Counted from the first letter of the stretch, positions 52,602 through 62,541 are shown. The stretch is DNA of 64,000 nucleotides from CG2-30-68-42 sp037440385 (GCA_037440385.1 JBBIUI010000003.1:7880-71879); one strand, 5' to 3'. Numbers and translations are program-made. The notes: generated by a model not told the origin, from the sequence alone.

Positions 52602-54575
52602 TCATCCGCCGCGCTTGAGCAGTTGCGCCTCGGCGAGCGCGAGGCTTTCCGGCGCGCCGAGCAGCACGACGACGTCGCCTGCCTGGAAGCGCGTCTCCGG
52701 TGCCGGACTCATCGCCCGGATGTTGCGCCGGCGCACGGCGGAAACGCGGGCGCCGGTGGATTCGAGATCGAGCTCCTCGATGCTGCGCCCGACCGCGTAC
52801 GCGCCGGCGGTCAGCACCACCGAATGCAATCGCGGCTGCTGCGCTTCCTCGAGCAGGTCGGCGCTGTCGGTCACGCCCTGGAAGTAGCCTCGCATCAGCT
52901 CGTAGCGCTGGCCCCGGATCTCGCGGATGCGCCGGAACACGCGTGCGAACGGCACGCCGAGCAGCACCAGCGCATGCGAGGCCAGCATGACGCTGGTCTC
53001 GAAGGTCTCGGGCACCACCTCGACCGCGCCACCGCGCGTGAGCCGCTCCATGTCCTTCTCGTCGGAAGCCCGCACCACCGCGGGCAGGCCGGGTCGCAGT
53101 TCCGCCAGCCGGTTCATCACACGCAGCGCCGAGTCGGTGTTCGCGTACGAGATCACGACGACCGCGGCGCGCAGCACGCCCGCGGCGATCAGCGTCTCGC
53201 GCCGCGCGGCATCTCCGTAGACCACCGTGTCGCCGGCCGCGGCCGCTTCGCGCACGCGCTCCGGATCGAGATCGAGTGCCACGTAGGGCACCGACTCCTG
53301 TTCGAGGAAGCGGGCCAGATACTGGCCGCTGCGGCCGTAGCCGCAGATCAGCACATGGCGATCGATGGCCATCGACTGCGCCGCGACGCGGGTCAGCTCC
53401 ATCGAGCGCAGCAGCCACTCGGAAGGCGCGAGCCGCAACGCGATCCGGTCGCTGTAGGTCACGATCAGCGGTGCGGCGAGCAACGACAGCACGAGAGCGG
53501 CCACGACGACCTGCAGGGCCGCGCCCGGAAGCACGCCGTCGCGCGCCTGCGCGAGCAGCACGAAGCCGAACTCGCCTCCCGCCGACAGCCACAAGCCGGT
53601 GCGCAGCGCCGTGCCGGGGCTCGCGCCGAACGCGCGCGACAGTCCCGCCGCGATCGCGAACTTGCCGGCGAGCAGCAGTGCGAGCACCGTGAGCACGACG
53701 GCCCAGTGACGGATCACCACCGCGACATCGAGCAGCGTTCCCACGGTGATGAAGAACAATCCCATCAACACGTCGCGGAACGGCTTGATGTCCTCCTCCA
53801 CCTGGTAGCGGTACTCGGTCTCGGAGATCAGCATCCCGGCGAGGAAGGCGCCCAGCGCCAGCGACAGCCCCGCCCGCTCGGTGATCCAGGCCAGCGCGAG
53901 CGTGATCAGCAGCACGTTGAGCATGAACAGCTCGGCGGAACGGCGCCGCGCGACCATCGAGAACCAGCTGTGCATCAGCCGCTGGCCGAAGAACAGCACG
54001 ACCGCGAGCACGACCGCCGCCTTCAGTGCCGCGCTCGCGAGCTTGATCGCCAGATCGCCGGCCTCCCCCGCCAGCGCCGGGATCACGATCAGCAGCGGCA
54101 CCACGACGATGTCCTGCGCGAGCAGCACGCCGATGATCTCCCGCCCGTGCCTGGATTCGAGCTCGAGCCGCTCGCTCAGCAGCTTGGACAGCAGCGCGGT
54201 CGATGACATCGCGATCGCGCCGCCCAGCGACAATCCCGCGGGCCAGGACAGGCCGAAGAGCATCGCGACCGGCACGACGGCGATCGCCGTCACGAGCACC
54301 TGCGCCAGCCCGAGCCCGAGCACGATGCGCTTCATGCTGAACAGCCGCGGCAGCGAGAACTCGAGTCCGATCGAGAACATCAGGAACACCACACCGAACT
54401 CGGCGAGATGGCGCGCGCTGCCGGTCTCGCGAACCAGCCGCAGCGCATTCGGACCGATCAGCGCGCCGACCAGCAGATACCCGAGCACCGGCGGCAGGTT
54501 GAGCGAGCGGAACGCGACCACCACCATCACGGCAGCCGCGAGCAGCATCAGGACCAGCTCGAGGGTGTCGATCAT
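52602..54575 (-). CDS. KefB/KefC-family monovalent cation:proton antiporter with TrkA domains
   Basis: 657 residues from ATG 54575. The N-terminal 380 residues form a CPA2 Na+/H+ exchanger domain with about 12 helices (GYLLVGALIGPNALRLVRE, GVVFLMFSIGLEFSLPRLFS, VLLAQDIVVVPLLIVIP). This is followed by an NAD-binding RCK/TrkA-N domain (HVLICGYGRSGQYLARFLEQ, about 405) and a TrkA-C domain at the end (MSPAPETRFQAGDVVVLLG). KefB/C release potassium when activated by glutathione adducts; whether this member responds to glutathione cannot be told. Divergent from kdsD with a 77-bp gap. Confidence 0.93.
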   Translation of the reverse strand: MIDTLELVLMLLAAAVMVVVAFRSLNLPPVLGYLLVGALIGPNALRLVRETGSARHLAEFGVVFLMFSIGLEFSLPRLFSMKRIVLGLGLAQVLVTAIAVVPVAMLFGLSWPAGLSLGGAIAMSSTALLSKLLSERLELESRHGREIIGVLLAQDIVVVPLLIVIPALAGEAGDLAIKLASAALKAAVVLAVVLFFGQRLMHSWFSMVARRRSAELFMLNVLLITLALAWITERAGLSLALGAFLAGMLISETEYRYQVEEDIKPFRDVLMGLFFITVGTLLDVAVVIRHWAVVLTVLALLLAGKFAIAAGLSRAFGASPGTALRTGLWLSAGGEFGFVLLAQARDGVLPGAALQVVVAALVLSLLAAPLIVTYSDRIALRLAPSEWLLRSMELTRVAAQSMAIDRHVLICGYGRSGQYLARFLEQESVPYVALDLDPERVREAAAAGDTVVYGDAARRETLIAAGVLRAAVVVISYANTDSALRVMNRLAELRPGLPAVVRASDEKDMERLTRGGAVEVVPETFETSVMLASHALVLLGVPFARVFRRIREIRGQRYELMRGYFQGVTDSADLLEEAQQPRLHSVVLTAGAYAVGRSIEELDLESTGARVSAVRRRNIRAMSPAPETRFQAGDVVVLLGAPESLALAEAQLLKRGG

Positions 54576-54613
54576 TTGTCGCGGTCGGCGGTCGGGGACG
54601 GGGACGGGGCGGG

Positions 54614-54622
54614 TGATATACT
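54614..54622 (+). promoter_or_regulatory. Candidate extended -10 promoter of kdsD-lptC-lptA
   Basis: TGATATACT reads as an extended -10 (TGn followed by TATACT, 5/6 to consensus), 30 bp before the kdsD ATG. Upstream lies a GGGGAC tandem run with no good -35, which fits an extended -10 promoter. The first transcribed base would be near 54629. Confidence 0.45.
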
Positions 54623-54652
54623 CCCGCGCCGAATATAAACCCGTTGTCTGGA

Positions 54653-55636
54653 ATGGACCAAGTGCGCGCCACCGGCAAGGCGCTCGAACTGGCGCGGCGT
54701 GTGCTTCGCATCGAGGCGGCGGCGGTCGCTGCGCTGATCGAGCGGCTCGACGGCGGCTTCCTCGCCGCGGTCGAGCTGATCCTGAACTGCCGCGGGCGCG
54801 TGATCGTGAGCGGCATCGGCAAGTCGGGGCATATCGCGCGCAAGATCGCCGCCACGCTGGCCAGCACCGGCACCCCGGCCTATTTCGTGCATGCCGCCGA
54901 GGCAAGCCATGGCGATCTGGGCATGATCCAGCGCGAGGACGTGCTGATCGTGCTGTCGAACTCCGGCGAGACGACCGAGCTGCTGACCATCGTGCCGATG
55001 GTCAAGCGGCGAGGGGGCAAGCTCGTCGCGCTGACCGGCAATGCCGAATCGACGCTCGCGCGGCTGGCGGACATCCATCTCGACGCGCAGGTCGCGGAGG
55101 AGGCCTGCCCGCTGAATCTCGCCCCCACGGCGAGCACCACCGCGGCGCTCGCGCTCGGCGACGCACTCGCCGTCGCGCTGCTCGATGCGCGCGGATTCGG
55201 CGCGGAGGATTTCGCACGGTCGCATCCGGGCGGTGCGCTCGGGCGAAGGCTGCTCACCCGCGTGCGCGACGTCATGCGCCAGGGTGCGGCGGTTCCGGCG
55301 GTGCCCGAGTCCGCCACGCTCGCGCAAGCGCTGATCGAGATGACGCGCGCAGGGCTGGGCATGACCGCGGTGCTCACGCCCGAAGGCCGGCTCGCGGGCA
55401 TCTACACCGACGGGGATCTGCGCCGAACGCTGGCGACGAGCGGCGACGTGCGCCGGATCCGCATTGCCGACGTCATGACGCGCCAGCCGCATACGATCGG
55501 CCCGCAGCGGCTCGCCGCCGAGGCCGTCGAGAGGATGGACAGCCTGAAGATCAATCAGCTGCTGGTCGTCGACGAAGGCGGCGCGCTGGTGGGCGCGCTC
55601 AACACCCACGACCTGCTGCAGGCCAAGGTGATCTGA
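54653..55636 (+). CDS. kdsD: D-arabinose 5-phosphate isomerase (KpsF/GutQ family)
   Basis: Converts ribulose 5-phosphate to arabinose 5-phosphate, the first step to Kdo of lipopolysaccharide. 327 residues: a SIS domain with CRGRVIVSGIGKSGHIARK, VLSNSGETTELLTIVPM and the HPGGALGRRLLTRV segment, followed by two CBS domains (VRDVM..., about 205-325) ending with LNTHDLLQAKVI. ATG 54653 is chosen; a TTG three codons earlier also exists. It heads kdsD-lptC-lptA. The usual next gene, kdsC, is absent: lptC follows after only 34 bp. Confidence 0.96.
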   Translation: MDQVRATGKALELARRVLRIEAAAVAALIERLDGGFLAAVELILNCRGRVIVSGIGKSGHIARKIAATLASTGTPAYFVHAAEASHGDLGMIQREDVLIVLSNSGETTELLTIVPMVKRRGGKLVALTGNAESTLARLADIHLDAQVAEEACPLNLAPTASTTAALALGDALAVALLDARGFGAEDFARSHPGGALGRRLLTRVRDVMRQGAAVPAVPESATLAQALIEMTRAGLGMTAVLTPEGRLAGIYTDGDLRRTLATSGDVRRIRIADVMTRQPHTIGPQRLAAEAVERMDSLKINQLLVVDEGGALVGALNTHDLLQAKVI

Positions 55637-55670
55637 TGACATCCGGATCGCCGGCGCGAGGTGCCCGCAC

Positions 55671-56243
55671 ATGACGTTGCGCACCGACAGCGTGTTTCCG
55701 ATCGCGGTGCTGGCGCTGCTGGCCGCGCTGACCTTCTGGCTGGAGCGCATCACGCGCCCGGACGCGCCGCGCATCGACGGCAGGATGCGGCACGATCCGG
55801 ATTTCATCGTCGAGCGCTTCGACGCGCGCCAGTTCGGCGAGGACGGCGCACTGCGCTATGCGCTGGCGGCGCAGAGGATGGTACATTACCCGGACGACGG
55901 CACCACGATCGCGACCCGGCCCGAGCTGTCGTATTTCGGCGATCCGGGCGCACCGCGGTTGAACGCCGATCGCGCGCGCATCAGTGCGGACGCCAGCGTG
56001 ATCGTGCTGATCGACAACGTCGAGGCGCGCCGCGAGGCCACCGGGCGAACCCCCGCGCTGCGCCTGTCGACGAGCGAGCTGACGGTGATGCCCGACGAGG
56101 GACTCGCCACGACCGCCGCGCCGGTACGCATCATGCATGGCCTGAGCGTGATCACCGGAACGGGCCTCGAACTGCACAACCAGGATGCGACCGCAATGCT
56201 GAAATCCGACGTGCGCGCCACGATCCGGCGTCCGGGCAAATGA
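55671..56243 (+). CDS. lptC: Lipopolysaccharide export protein LptC
   Basis: 190 residues. Bitopic inner-membrane protein that passes lipopolysaccharide from LptBFG to LptA. One N-terminal membrane helix (VFPIAVLALLAALTFWLERI), then a periplasmic beta-jellyroll with DPDFIVERFDARQFGEDGAL, YALAAQRMVHYPDDGTT and an ending with GLELHNQDATAMLKSDVRAT. These are hallmarks of LptC/YrbK. Its stop overlaps the lptA start (ATGA). Confidence 0.94.
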   Translation: MTLRTDSVFPIAVLALLAALTFWLERITRPDAPRIDGRMRHDPDFIVERFDARQFGEDGALRYALAAQRMVHYPDDGTTIATRPELSYFGDPGAPRLNADRARISADASVIVLIDNVEARREATGRTPALRLSTSELTVMPDEGLATTAAPVRIMHGLSVITGTGLELHNQDATAMLKSDVRATIRRPGK

Positions 56244-56815
56244 CGGTCCTCGCCCGCACCCCCGCGACGGCTCTGGCCATCGCCGCGATCTGCCTCGTTT
56301 CGGCTTTCCCGGCACGCGCCGAGCGCGCCGACCGCGACAAGCCGATCAGCCTGGAGGCAGACCGGGTCACCGTGGATGACAAGAAAAAGGTACAGGTATT
56401 CGACGGGCATGTCCGGCTCAGTCAGGGCAGCCTGGCGATTCAGGCCGAGCGCATCGTCGTCACGCAGGACGCGGCGGGCTACCAGAAGGGAGTGGCCACC
56501 GGCGCCCCGGCCCGCTTCCGCGCCAAGCGCGAGGGCAGGGACGAGTTCATCGAGGGCGAGGCACTGCGCATCGAGCACGACACGCGCACCGGACGCACGG
56601 AGTTCTTCGATCGCGCCGTGGTGAAAAGCGGCGGCGACGAGGTACGCGGGCAGTTCATCCGCTACGATGCGACGAGCGAGACCTATCTGGTGAATGGCGC
56701 CCGCGAGGGCGCCGCCGCGAGTTCCGCGGGAAACCGCGTGCACGCCATCCTCCAGCCGCGGCGCAACGAGGGCCGGCCGGCGGCACCGGCGGATTCGAAG
56801 ACGACCAAGGAGTAA
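56240..56815 (+). CDS. lptA: Periplasmic lipopolysaccharide bridge protein LptA
   Basis: 191 residues with a cleavable signal peptide (ends near FPARA). The jellyroll (OstA-like) domain shows DKPISLEADRVTVDDKKKVQ, FDGHVRLSQGSLAIQAERIV and EFIEGEALRIEHDTRTGRTE, all typical of LptA/YhbN, which forms the transport bridge to the outer membrane. The last 20 residues are a low-complexity tail. In most proteobacteria lptB, the ATPase, is the next gene; here an enoyl-CoA hydratase follows after 6 bp. Confidence 0.94.
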   Translation: MTVLARTPATALAIAAICLVSAFPARAERADRDKPISLEADRVTVDDKKKVQVFDGHVRLSQGSLAIQAERIVVTQDAAGYQKGVATGAPARFRAKREGRDEFIEGEALRIEHDTRTGRTEFFDRAVVKSGGDEVRGQFIRYDATSETYLVNGAREGAAASSAGNRVHAILQPRRNEGRPAAPADSKTTKE

Positions 56816-56821
56816 CCAGGC

Positions 56822-57598
56822 ATGTCCTATGAAAACATCATCGTCGCGACGCATGGGCGCGTCGGCCTCGTGACGCTCCACCGGCCCAAGCAGCTCAATG
56901 CACTCAACGACGCGCTGATCGACGAACTGGGCGATGCGCTCGCGCGATTCGAAGCGGACGCCGGAATCGGCGCGATGGTCATCACCGGTTCGCAAAAGGC
57001 ATTCGCCGCAGGCGCCGACATCGGCGCGATGAAGGACCGGGATTTCATGGACGTCTACCAGTCCGACTTCATCACGCGCAACTGGGAACGCGTGAAGGCG
57101 TGCCGCAAGCCGGTCATCGCCGCGGTGTCCGGCTACGCGCTCGGCGGAGGATGCGAGCTGGCGATGATGTGCGACCTGATCCTCGCCGCGGAGAGCGCGC
57201 AGTTCGGCCAGCCCGAAATCCGGCTCGGCGTGCTTCCGGGTGCGGGCGGCACGCAGCGCCTGCCGCGTTTCGTCGGCAAGTCCAAGGCGATGGAGATGTG
57301 CCTGACCGGCCGCACGATGGATGCCCACGAGGCGGAGCGCGCCGGACTGGTCGCGCGCGTGATCCCCGACGACAAGCTGCTCGACGAGGCGCTGGCGACG
57401 GCCGCCCGGATCGCGGCATTCTCGGCGCCGGTCACGATGATGATCAAGGAATGCGTGAACCGCGCCTATGAAGGCTCGCTCGCGGAGGGTCTGCTGTTCG
57501 AGCGGCGCACCTTCCACGCCGCCTTCGCGCTCGCCGACCAGAAGGAAGGCATGGCCGCCTTCGTCGAGAAGCGCAAGCCGGAATTCAGGAACCGCTGA
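56822..57598 (+). CDS. Enoyl-CoA hydratase (crotonase family)
   Basis: 258 residues. Adds water to 2-enoyl-CoA in beta-oxidation and butanoate/phenylacetate pathways. Oxyanion-hole segments are AFAAGADIGAM and GYALGGGCELAMMCDLILAA. The two catalytic glutamates are in GYALGGGCELAM and the later FGQPEIRLGVLPGAGGTQRL, as in mitochondrial-type hydratases. It could function with ETF-QO in fatty-acid use, or supply 3-hydroxyacyl-CoA, since a phasin gene follows. It sits 6 bp after lptA (AAGGAG before its start), yet has no functional link to LPS export. Confidence 0.94.
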   Translation: MSYENIIVATHGRVGLVTLHRPKQLNALNDALIDELGDALARFEADAGIGAMVITGSQKAFAAGADIGAMKDRDFMDVYQSDFITRNWERVKACRKPVIAAVSGYALGGGCELAMMCDLILAAESAQFGQPEIRLGVLPGAGGTQRLPRFVGKSKAMEMCLTGRTMDAHEAERAGLVARVIPDDKLLDEALATAARIAAFSAPVTMMIKECVNRAYEGSLAEGLLFERRTFHAAFALADQKEGMAAFVEKRKPEFRNR

Positions 57599-57963
57599 AC
57601 ACCGGGATCCGACGGCGCTTCCCGGACCATCCGCGATCGCCTATCGCCTGCTCCGGACGCCGCGGCTTCGCGCCCGACGCGGGGCTCCATCCTCGATTGC
57701 GCTACCGGCGTCACGCGCCGGCGGGCGCGTCCGTCCGATTGCGGTGCGCAATCCGCGCGTGCGCGGCGGGACGGCCTCCGAGGCGAATTCCCAAGTCGTT
57801 GTTCGGCAACCTCTTTACAAAAATTTGTGCATCGCATCAAAAATCTGTTGACATCGATCCGCATACCCATATAATGCTGCTCGTGGTGCGGTGCACCATA
57901 CCCGTTTCGATGTTTCACCGCATGTTGCGCCCGATCGATCGACCGACCAGAAAGGAAACCGTC
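57599..57963. other. Intergenic region upstream of the phasin gene
   Basis: 365 bp without a gene. The first 200 bp are GC-rich and featureless. From about 57790 the base composition changes abruptly to AT-rich (AAAAATTTG, ATCAAAAATC) just before a near-consensus promoter. Downstream of the promoter, GGTGCGGTGCACC (57884-57896) is an imperfect palindrome at about +3 to +15, a plausible operator. PhaR-type repressors act at phasin promoters in other betaproteobacteria. Confidence 0.5.
57848..57875 (+). promoter_or_regulatory. Near-perfect sigma-70 promoter of the phasin gene
   Basis: TTGACA (57848-57853) and TATAAT (57870-57875) are both perfect hexamers with a 16-bp spacer; AT-rich sequence precedes the -35 and could act as an UP element. 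The predicted transcript starts near 57882, leaving an 80-base leader before the phasin ATG. It is the strongest promoter match in the window. Confidence 0.85.
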
Positions 57964-58524
57964 ATGTTTGCAACCCCTGAACAATTCGCCAATGCCAACA
58001 AGGCCAATGCCGAAGCTGCGCTGACCGTGGCGAACGCCGCGTTCGCCGGTGCGGAGCGGCTCGCCGCGCTGAACCTGAACACCGCCCGTTCGCTGCTCGA
58101 AGACGGTGTCGCCAACGCGAAGGTGCTGCTCGCCGCCAAGGACGTGCAGGAGGCCATCGCGCTGCAAAGCTCGTTCGCCCAGCCGGTGATGGAACGCGCC
58201 GTCGCGTACTCGCGCAGCATCTACGAGATCTCGGTGCAGACGCAGGAGCAGATCGCCAAGGTCTTCGAATCGCAGGTGTCCGAGCTGAACCGCAACGTCG
58301 CGGTTGCGCTCGACCAGGCCGCGAAGTCCGCACCGGCGGGCTCCGATGTCGCGGTCGCCGCCGTCAAGTCTGCGATCGCCGCGGCCAACTCGGCCTATGA
58401 CAGCATGAGCAAGGCTGCCAAGCAGGTCGCCGAGATCACCGAGGCGAACGTCGCGGCCGCGACCACCGCCACCGTCAAGGCGGTCGGAGCCGCGACGCCG
58501 AAGGCGGCGAAGAAGGCCGCCTGA
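57964..58524 (+). CDS. Phasin-family protein (polyhydroxyalkanoate granule protein)
   Basis: 186 residues, almost wholly helical and Ala-rich. Phasins coat polyhydroxyalkanoate granules and control their size and number. The start MFATPEQFANANKANAEAAL and the segments AAKDVQEAIALQSSFAQPVM and VAYSRSIYEISVQTQEQIAK are characteristic of the PhaP family. It ends in an Ala/Lys tail (ATPKAAKKAA), as in many PHA-associated proteins. It is monocistronic: a near-consensus promoter 90 bp upstream and a strong terminator 18 bp downstream suggest very high expression. Confidence 0.95.
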   Translation: MFATPEQFANANKANAEAALTVANAAFAGAERLAALNLNTARSLLEDGVANAKVLLAAKDVQEAIALQSSFAQPVMERAVAYSRSIYEISVQTQEQIAKVFESQVSELNRNVAVALDQAAKSAPAGSDVAVAAVKSAIAAANSAYDSMSKAAKQVAEITEANVAAATTATVKAVGAATPKAAKKAA

Positions 58525-58541
58525 TCCGGTCCGCGTCCTCG

Positions 58542-58570
58542 AAACCCCGGCCTCGCGCCGGGGTTTTTTT
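58542..58570 (+). terminator. Rho-independent terminator of the phasin gene
   Basis: A 10-bp perfect stem (AAACCCCGGC, 58542-58551, pairing with GCCGGGGTTT, 58557-58566), a five-base loop and a run of seven Ts to 58570. It starts 18 bp after the phasin stop. The only textbook intrinsic terminator seen in the window. Confidence 0.95.
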
Positions 58571-58614
58571 CGCCTCGAGCGTGGCCCGCGGGCGGCACGC
58601 CGTTCGCCCGCAGC

Positions 58615-59367
58615 TCAGCCGCCCGCCGGCTGCCATTCCCATCCGCCGCGCGTCAGCTCGGTGCGGATCCTTTCCATCGCGGACTCCACCTGATCCGGAT
58701 CGCCGCGCACGCCGAGTTCGACGTGCCGGCGCACGGTGGCGCTGCCGAACGAGGGCAGGCTGAACACCCGCAAACCGGAGTATTCCCGCTCGACCGCCTG
58801 CATCAGGTCCATCAGCGCGCTCTCGTAGGCTTCGAAGACGACGACCGCCGCCTCGGCGCTGCGTCTGCCGCGTGCCAGCGTGGCGTAGTGGGTATCGAGC
58901 ACCCACTCGACCATCGGCCACGCCATCTCCGGAAACCCCGGAACGAAATGGTGATGCTCGACCGAAAATCCCGGAATCCGGTTGTACGGGTTCGGAATGA
59001 TGCGCGCACCTCGCGGGAACTCGCCCATCTTCAGCCGCAGCGCGGTGATCTCGGCGCCGAAGCGCGCCTCGATCTCGCGCTTTGCCTGCGGATGCAGTTC
59101 GAGGGGCACGGCGAGCGCCGCCGCGGCCGCCTGCCGTGTGTGATCGTCCGGGGTGGTGCCGATGCCGCCGAAGCTGAACACGAGATCGCCGGTCGCGAAG
59201 CTCGCGCGAAAGAAATCGGTGAGCCGCGAACGATCGTCTCCGAGATGCACGCACCACGCCAGCGCCAACGAGCGCACGCGCAGGATCTCGATCAGTTTCG
59301 GGAAATGCCTGTCCTGCCTCCTGCCCGACAGGATCTCGTCACCGATGATGACCGCCCCGATGTTCAT
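58615..59367 (-). CDS. CinA/MoaB-type molybdopterin-binding domain protein
   Basis: 250 residues. The N-terminal CinA-like domain begins NIGAVIIGDEILSGRRQDRH and has DLVFSFGGIGTTPDDHTRQA, the family's phosphate-binding loop; in full-length CinA this part acts as an ADP-ribose pyrophosphatase-like domain. The C-terminal nicotinamide-mononucleotide deamidase domain is absent, as in many betaproteobacterial homologues. The conserved ARIIPNPYNRIPGFSVEHHH segment is present. Its start overlaps the EI24 gene by 4 bp. It is often named competence/damage-inducible protein A; a link to competence is not shown. Confidence 0.88.
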   Translation of the reverse strand: MNIGAVIIGDEILSGRRQDRHFPKLIEILRVRSLALAWCVHLGDDRSRLTDFFRASFATGDLVFSFGGIGTTPDDHTRQAAAAALAVPLELHPQAKREIEARFGAEITALRLKMGEFPRGARIIPNPYNRIPGFSVEHHHFVPGFPEMAWPMVEWVLDTHYATLARGRRSAEAAVVVFEAYESALMDLMQAVEREYSGLRVFSLPSFGSATVRRHVELGVRGDPDQVESAMERIRTELTRGGWEWQPAGG

Positions 59368-60101
59368 GCGCGAATCGCCTGCGCCGCGCCTCGCATCCGG
59401 CGCAGCGCGGTGAGGCCGAAATGGATGAACACCAGCCCGGCATAGGCCGGTGCCAGCAGATGGATGACCGGCAAATAGGCCAGTGCGCCGCCGCCCAGTC
59501 CGGCCAGAAGCAGGCGGCCGCGTTCGCGCTCGAAGAACGCATGCATCTCGTGCGCGTCGGCGTGCTGCATCAGCGCGTCATAACGATAGGTGCGTGCATT
59601 GAGCCACGCGGACAGCGCGAGTGACAGCAACAGACCCATGCCCGGAACCAGCCACAGCGGAGCGGTGACGATCGAACCGGCCGACCACACGGCGAGCGCG
59701 AACGACGCATTGCGCAGGCTGCCGGCCAGGCTGCCGCCGCGGCGCCGCTCCAGATCCGCGTACTCGCGCGCGGCGACCCGTTCCAGCATCAACGGAACCG
59801 CGATGGCCGATGCGAGGAACACCGCCGTCGCATACACCACGGGAACCAGCACCAGCACCATCAGCACATGCACGGCGCCGAGCATCGCGAACGATACGCC
59901 GTGTGCCCACTCGATTTCCTGCAACCAGGGCAGCGACCCGAGCAGCCCGGCCAGAGATGCCGCCGCGCTGCCCCAGAAGATCGCGCCGAGTACGCCCCAC
60001 GCGAGCGCCGCCGCGAGCGTCGGCCACGCCAGATGCCAGAACATCACCGGATGCGTCAGGCTGCCCAGCGCACGCGCGAATGCCGCAAGAATATCCGCCA
60101 A
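59364..60101 (-). CDS. EI24-domain (CysZ-like) integral membrane protein
   Basis: 245 residues with four to six membrane helices. The EI24/CysZ pattern is visible: an N-terminal AFARALGSLTHPVMFWHLAW, the hairpin VPVVYATAVFLASAIAVPLM, LERVAAREYADLERRRGGSL and LWLVPGMGLLLSLALSAWLN, then the amphipathic HEMHAFFERERGRLLLAGLG. CysZ imports sulfate in E. coli; there is no sulfur-assimilation gene nearby, so sulfate transport is not claimed. Translationally coupled to the CinA-type gene. Confidence 0.82.
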   Translation of the reverse strand: MADILAAFARALGSLTHPVMFWHLAWPTLAAALAWGVLGAIFWGSAAASLAGLLGSLPWLQEIEWAHGVSFAMLGAVHVLMVLVLVPVVYATAVFLASAIAVPLMLERVAAREYADLERRRGGSLAGSLRNASFALAVWSAGSIVTAPLWLVPGMGLLLSLALSAWLNARTYRYDALMQHADAHEMHAFFERERGRLLLAGLGGGALAYLPVIHLLAPAYAGLVFIHFGLTALRRMRGAAQAIRA

Positions 60102-60203
60102 GCGTACCCCTCCCGAATGCGGCGCCCGCGGACCGAAACCCGCGTACGAGGATCCGGCACGATTCTAGCAGCCGGCGCGACGCCTCGCGGCCTGAACATC
60201 CCC

Positions 60204-60466
60204 GTCCTCGCGGGGAGCGCAGCGACACTCCCGGTCATTGCGAGGAACGTTTCTTTTTTCGGTCATCGCGGGGAGCGTTTCCTCGTCCCGTCCTCGCGAG
60301 GAGCGTTTCCTCGTCCCGTCATTGCGAGGAGCGCAGCGACGAAGCAATCCCGTCACGCGCCGGGCGGCCGCAACGCGCTTCGCGCGGGAATGCTTCGTCG
60401 GCCTTCGCCCTCCCCGCAAGGACAGGGTATCCGGGCTTCGTCGGCCTTCGGCGCGCTCGCGACGAC
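60204..60466. repeat. Cluster of degenerate palindromic-type intergenic repeats
   Basis: Five direct copies of a unit based on GTCATTGCGAGGAGCG lie at 60204-60227, 60234-60253, 60261-60290, 60289-60318 and 60317-60352. The last is the most complete and continues CAGCGACGAAGCAATCCCG. Two further copies in opposite orientation lie at 60387-60423 and 60425-60466 (GCTTCGTCGGCCTTCG core). Copies three and four share GGAGCGTTTCCTCGTCCCG. The unit resembles a dispersed intergenic repeat seen in many unrelated bacterial genomes (recalled, not searched). No ORF here is credible. Confidence 0.85.
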
Positions 60467-60605
60467 AGGTCGTCGGGCCGCCGTCGGGGTTTGCCACTGC
60501 GGCGAAGACCGGCCATCGGCGTCACGCCGGCGTCGCTTCGGCAGGGATGTCAGGCGGGTATCCGGATGGCGGACGCAGCGATTCGCGTCGCAGTGGTGCG
60601 ACTGG

Positions 60606-60706
60606 GGTGAGTACGGTCGATCGCGGGGTACGGGCTGCAACGACAAGGCGCGATGACCGGTCGTGCTGCGCGCCTTCCATCGACCACCGGGATTCCCGTA
60701 CTCACC
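60606..60706. repeat. Perfect 11-bp inverted repeat spanning 101 bp
   Basis: GGTGAGTACGG (60606-60616) and CCGTACTCACC (60696-60706) are exact reverse complements with 79 bp between them. A second short match (TCGATCG/CATCGAC) lies just inside the arms. It stands between the repeat cluster and glnS. It could be a large stem-loop in the glnS leader or the ends of a vanished small element. No protein is encoded between the arms. Confidence 0.6.
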
Positions 60707-60831
60707 AGCCAGCGCCCGGCCAGTCTATGTGCGCCGGTTCGCCGAAGCCGTGCGCTGTTTCACGTTGTTGCGGCACGGCATCGCCGCTGCCGGTAAAATG
60801 CGTCCGGCTACGTACCGGCAACAGCCTCGAC

Positions 60832-62526
<1,695 letters not shown>

Positions 62527-62541
62527 GGCTGCGCGTGCGCG

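Noticed and set aside
54572..55674. Minus-strand ORF antisense to kdsD and partly lptC as a candidate for the missing kdsC
   Set aside because: No HAD-phosphatase motif (DxDxT) is visible in it, and kdsD on the plus strand is certain.
60204..60352. CRISPR array
   Set aside because: Repeat units are degenerate, overlap or abut with no regular spacers, and occur in both orientations; no cas gene is in the window.
60165..60497. 110-codon minus-strand ORF across the repeat cluster
   Set aside because: The frame is built from the direct and inverted intergenic repeats, so its apparent length reflects repeated stop-free units and not coding.
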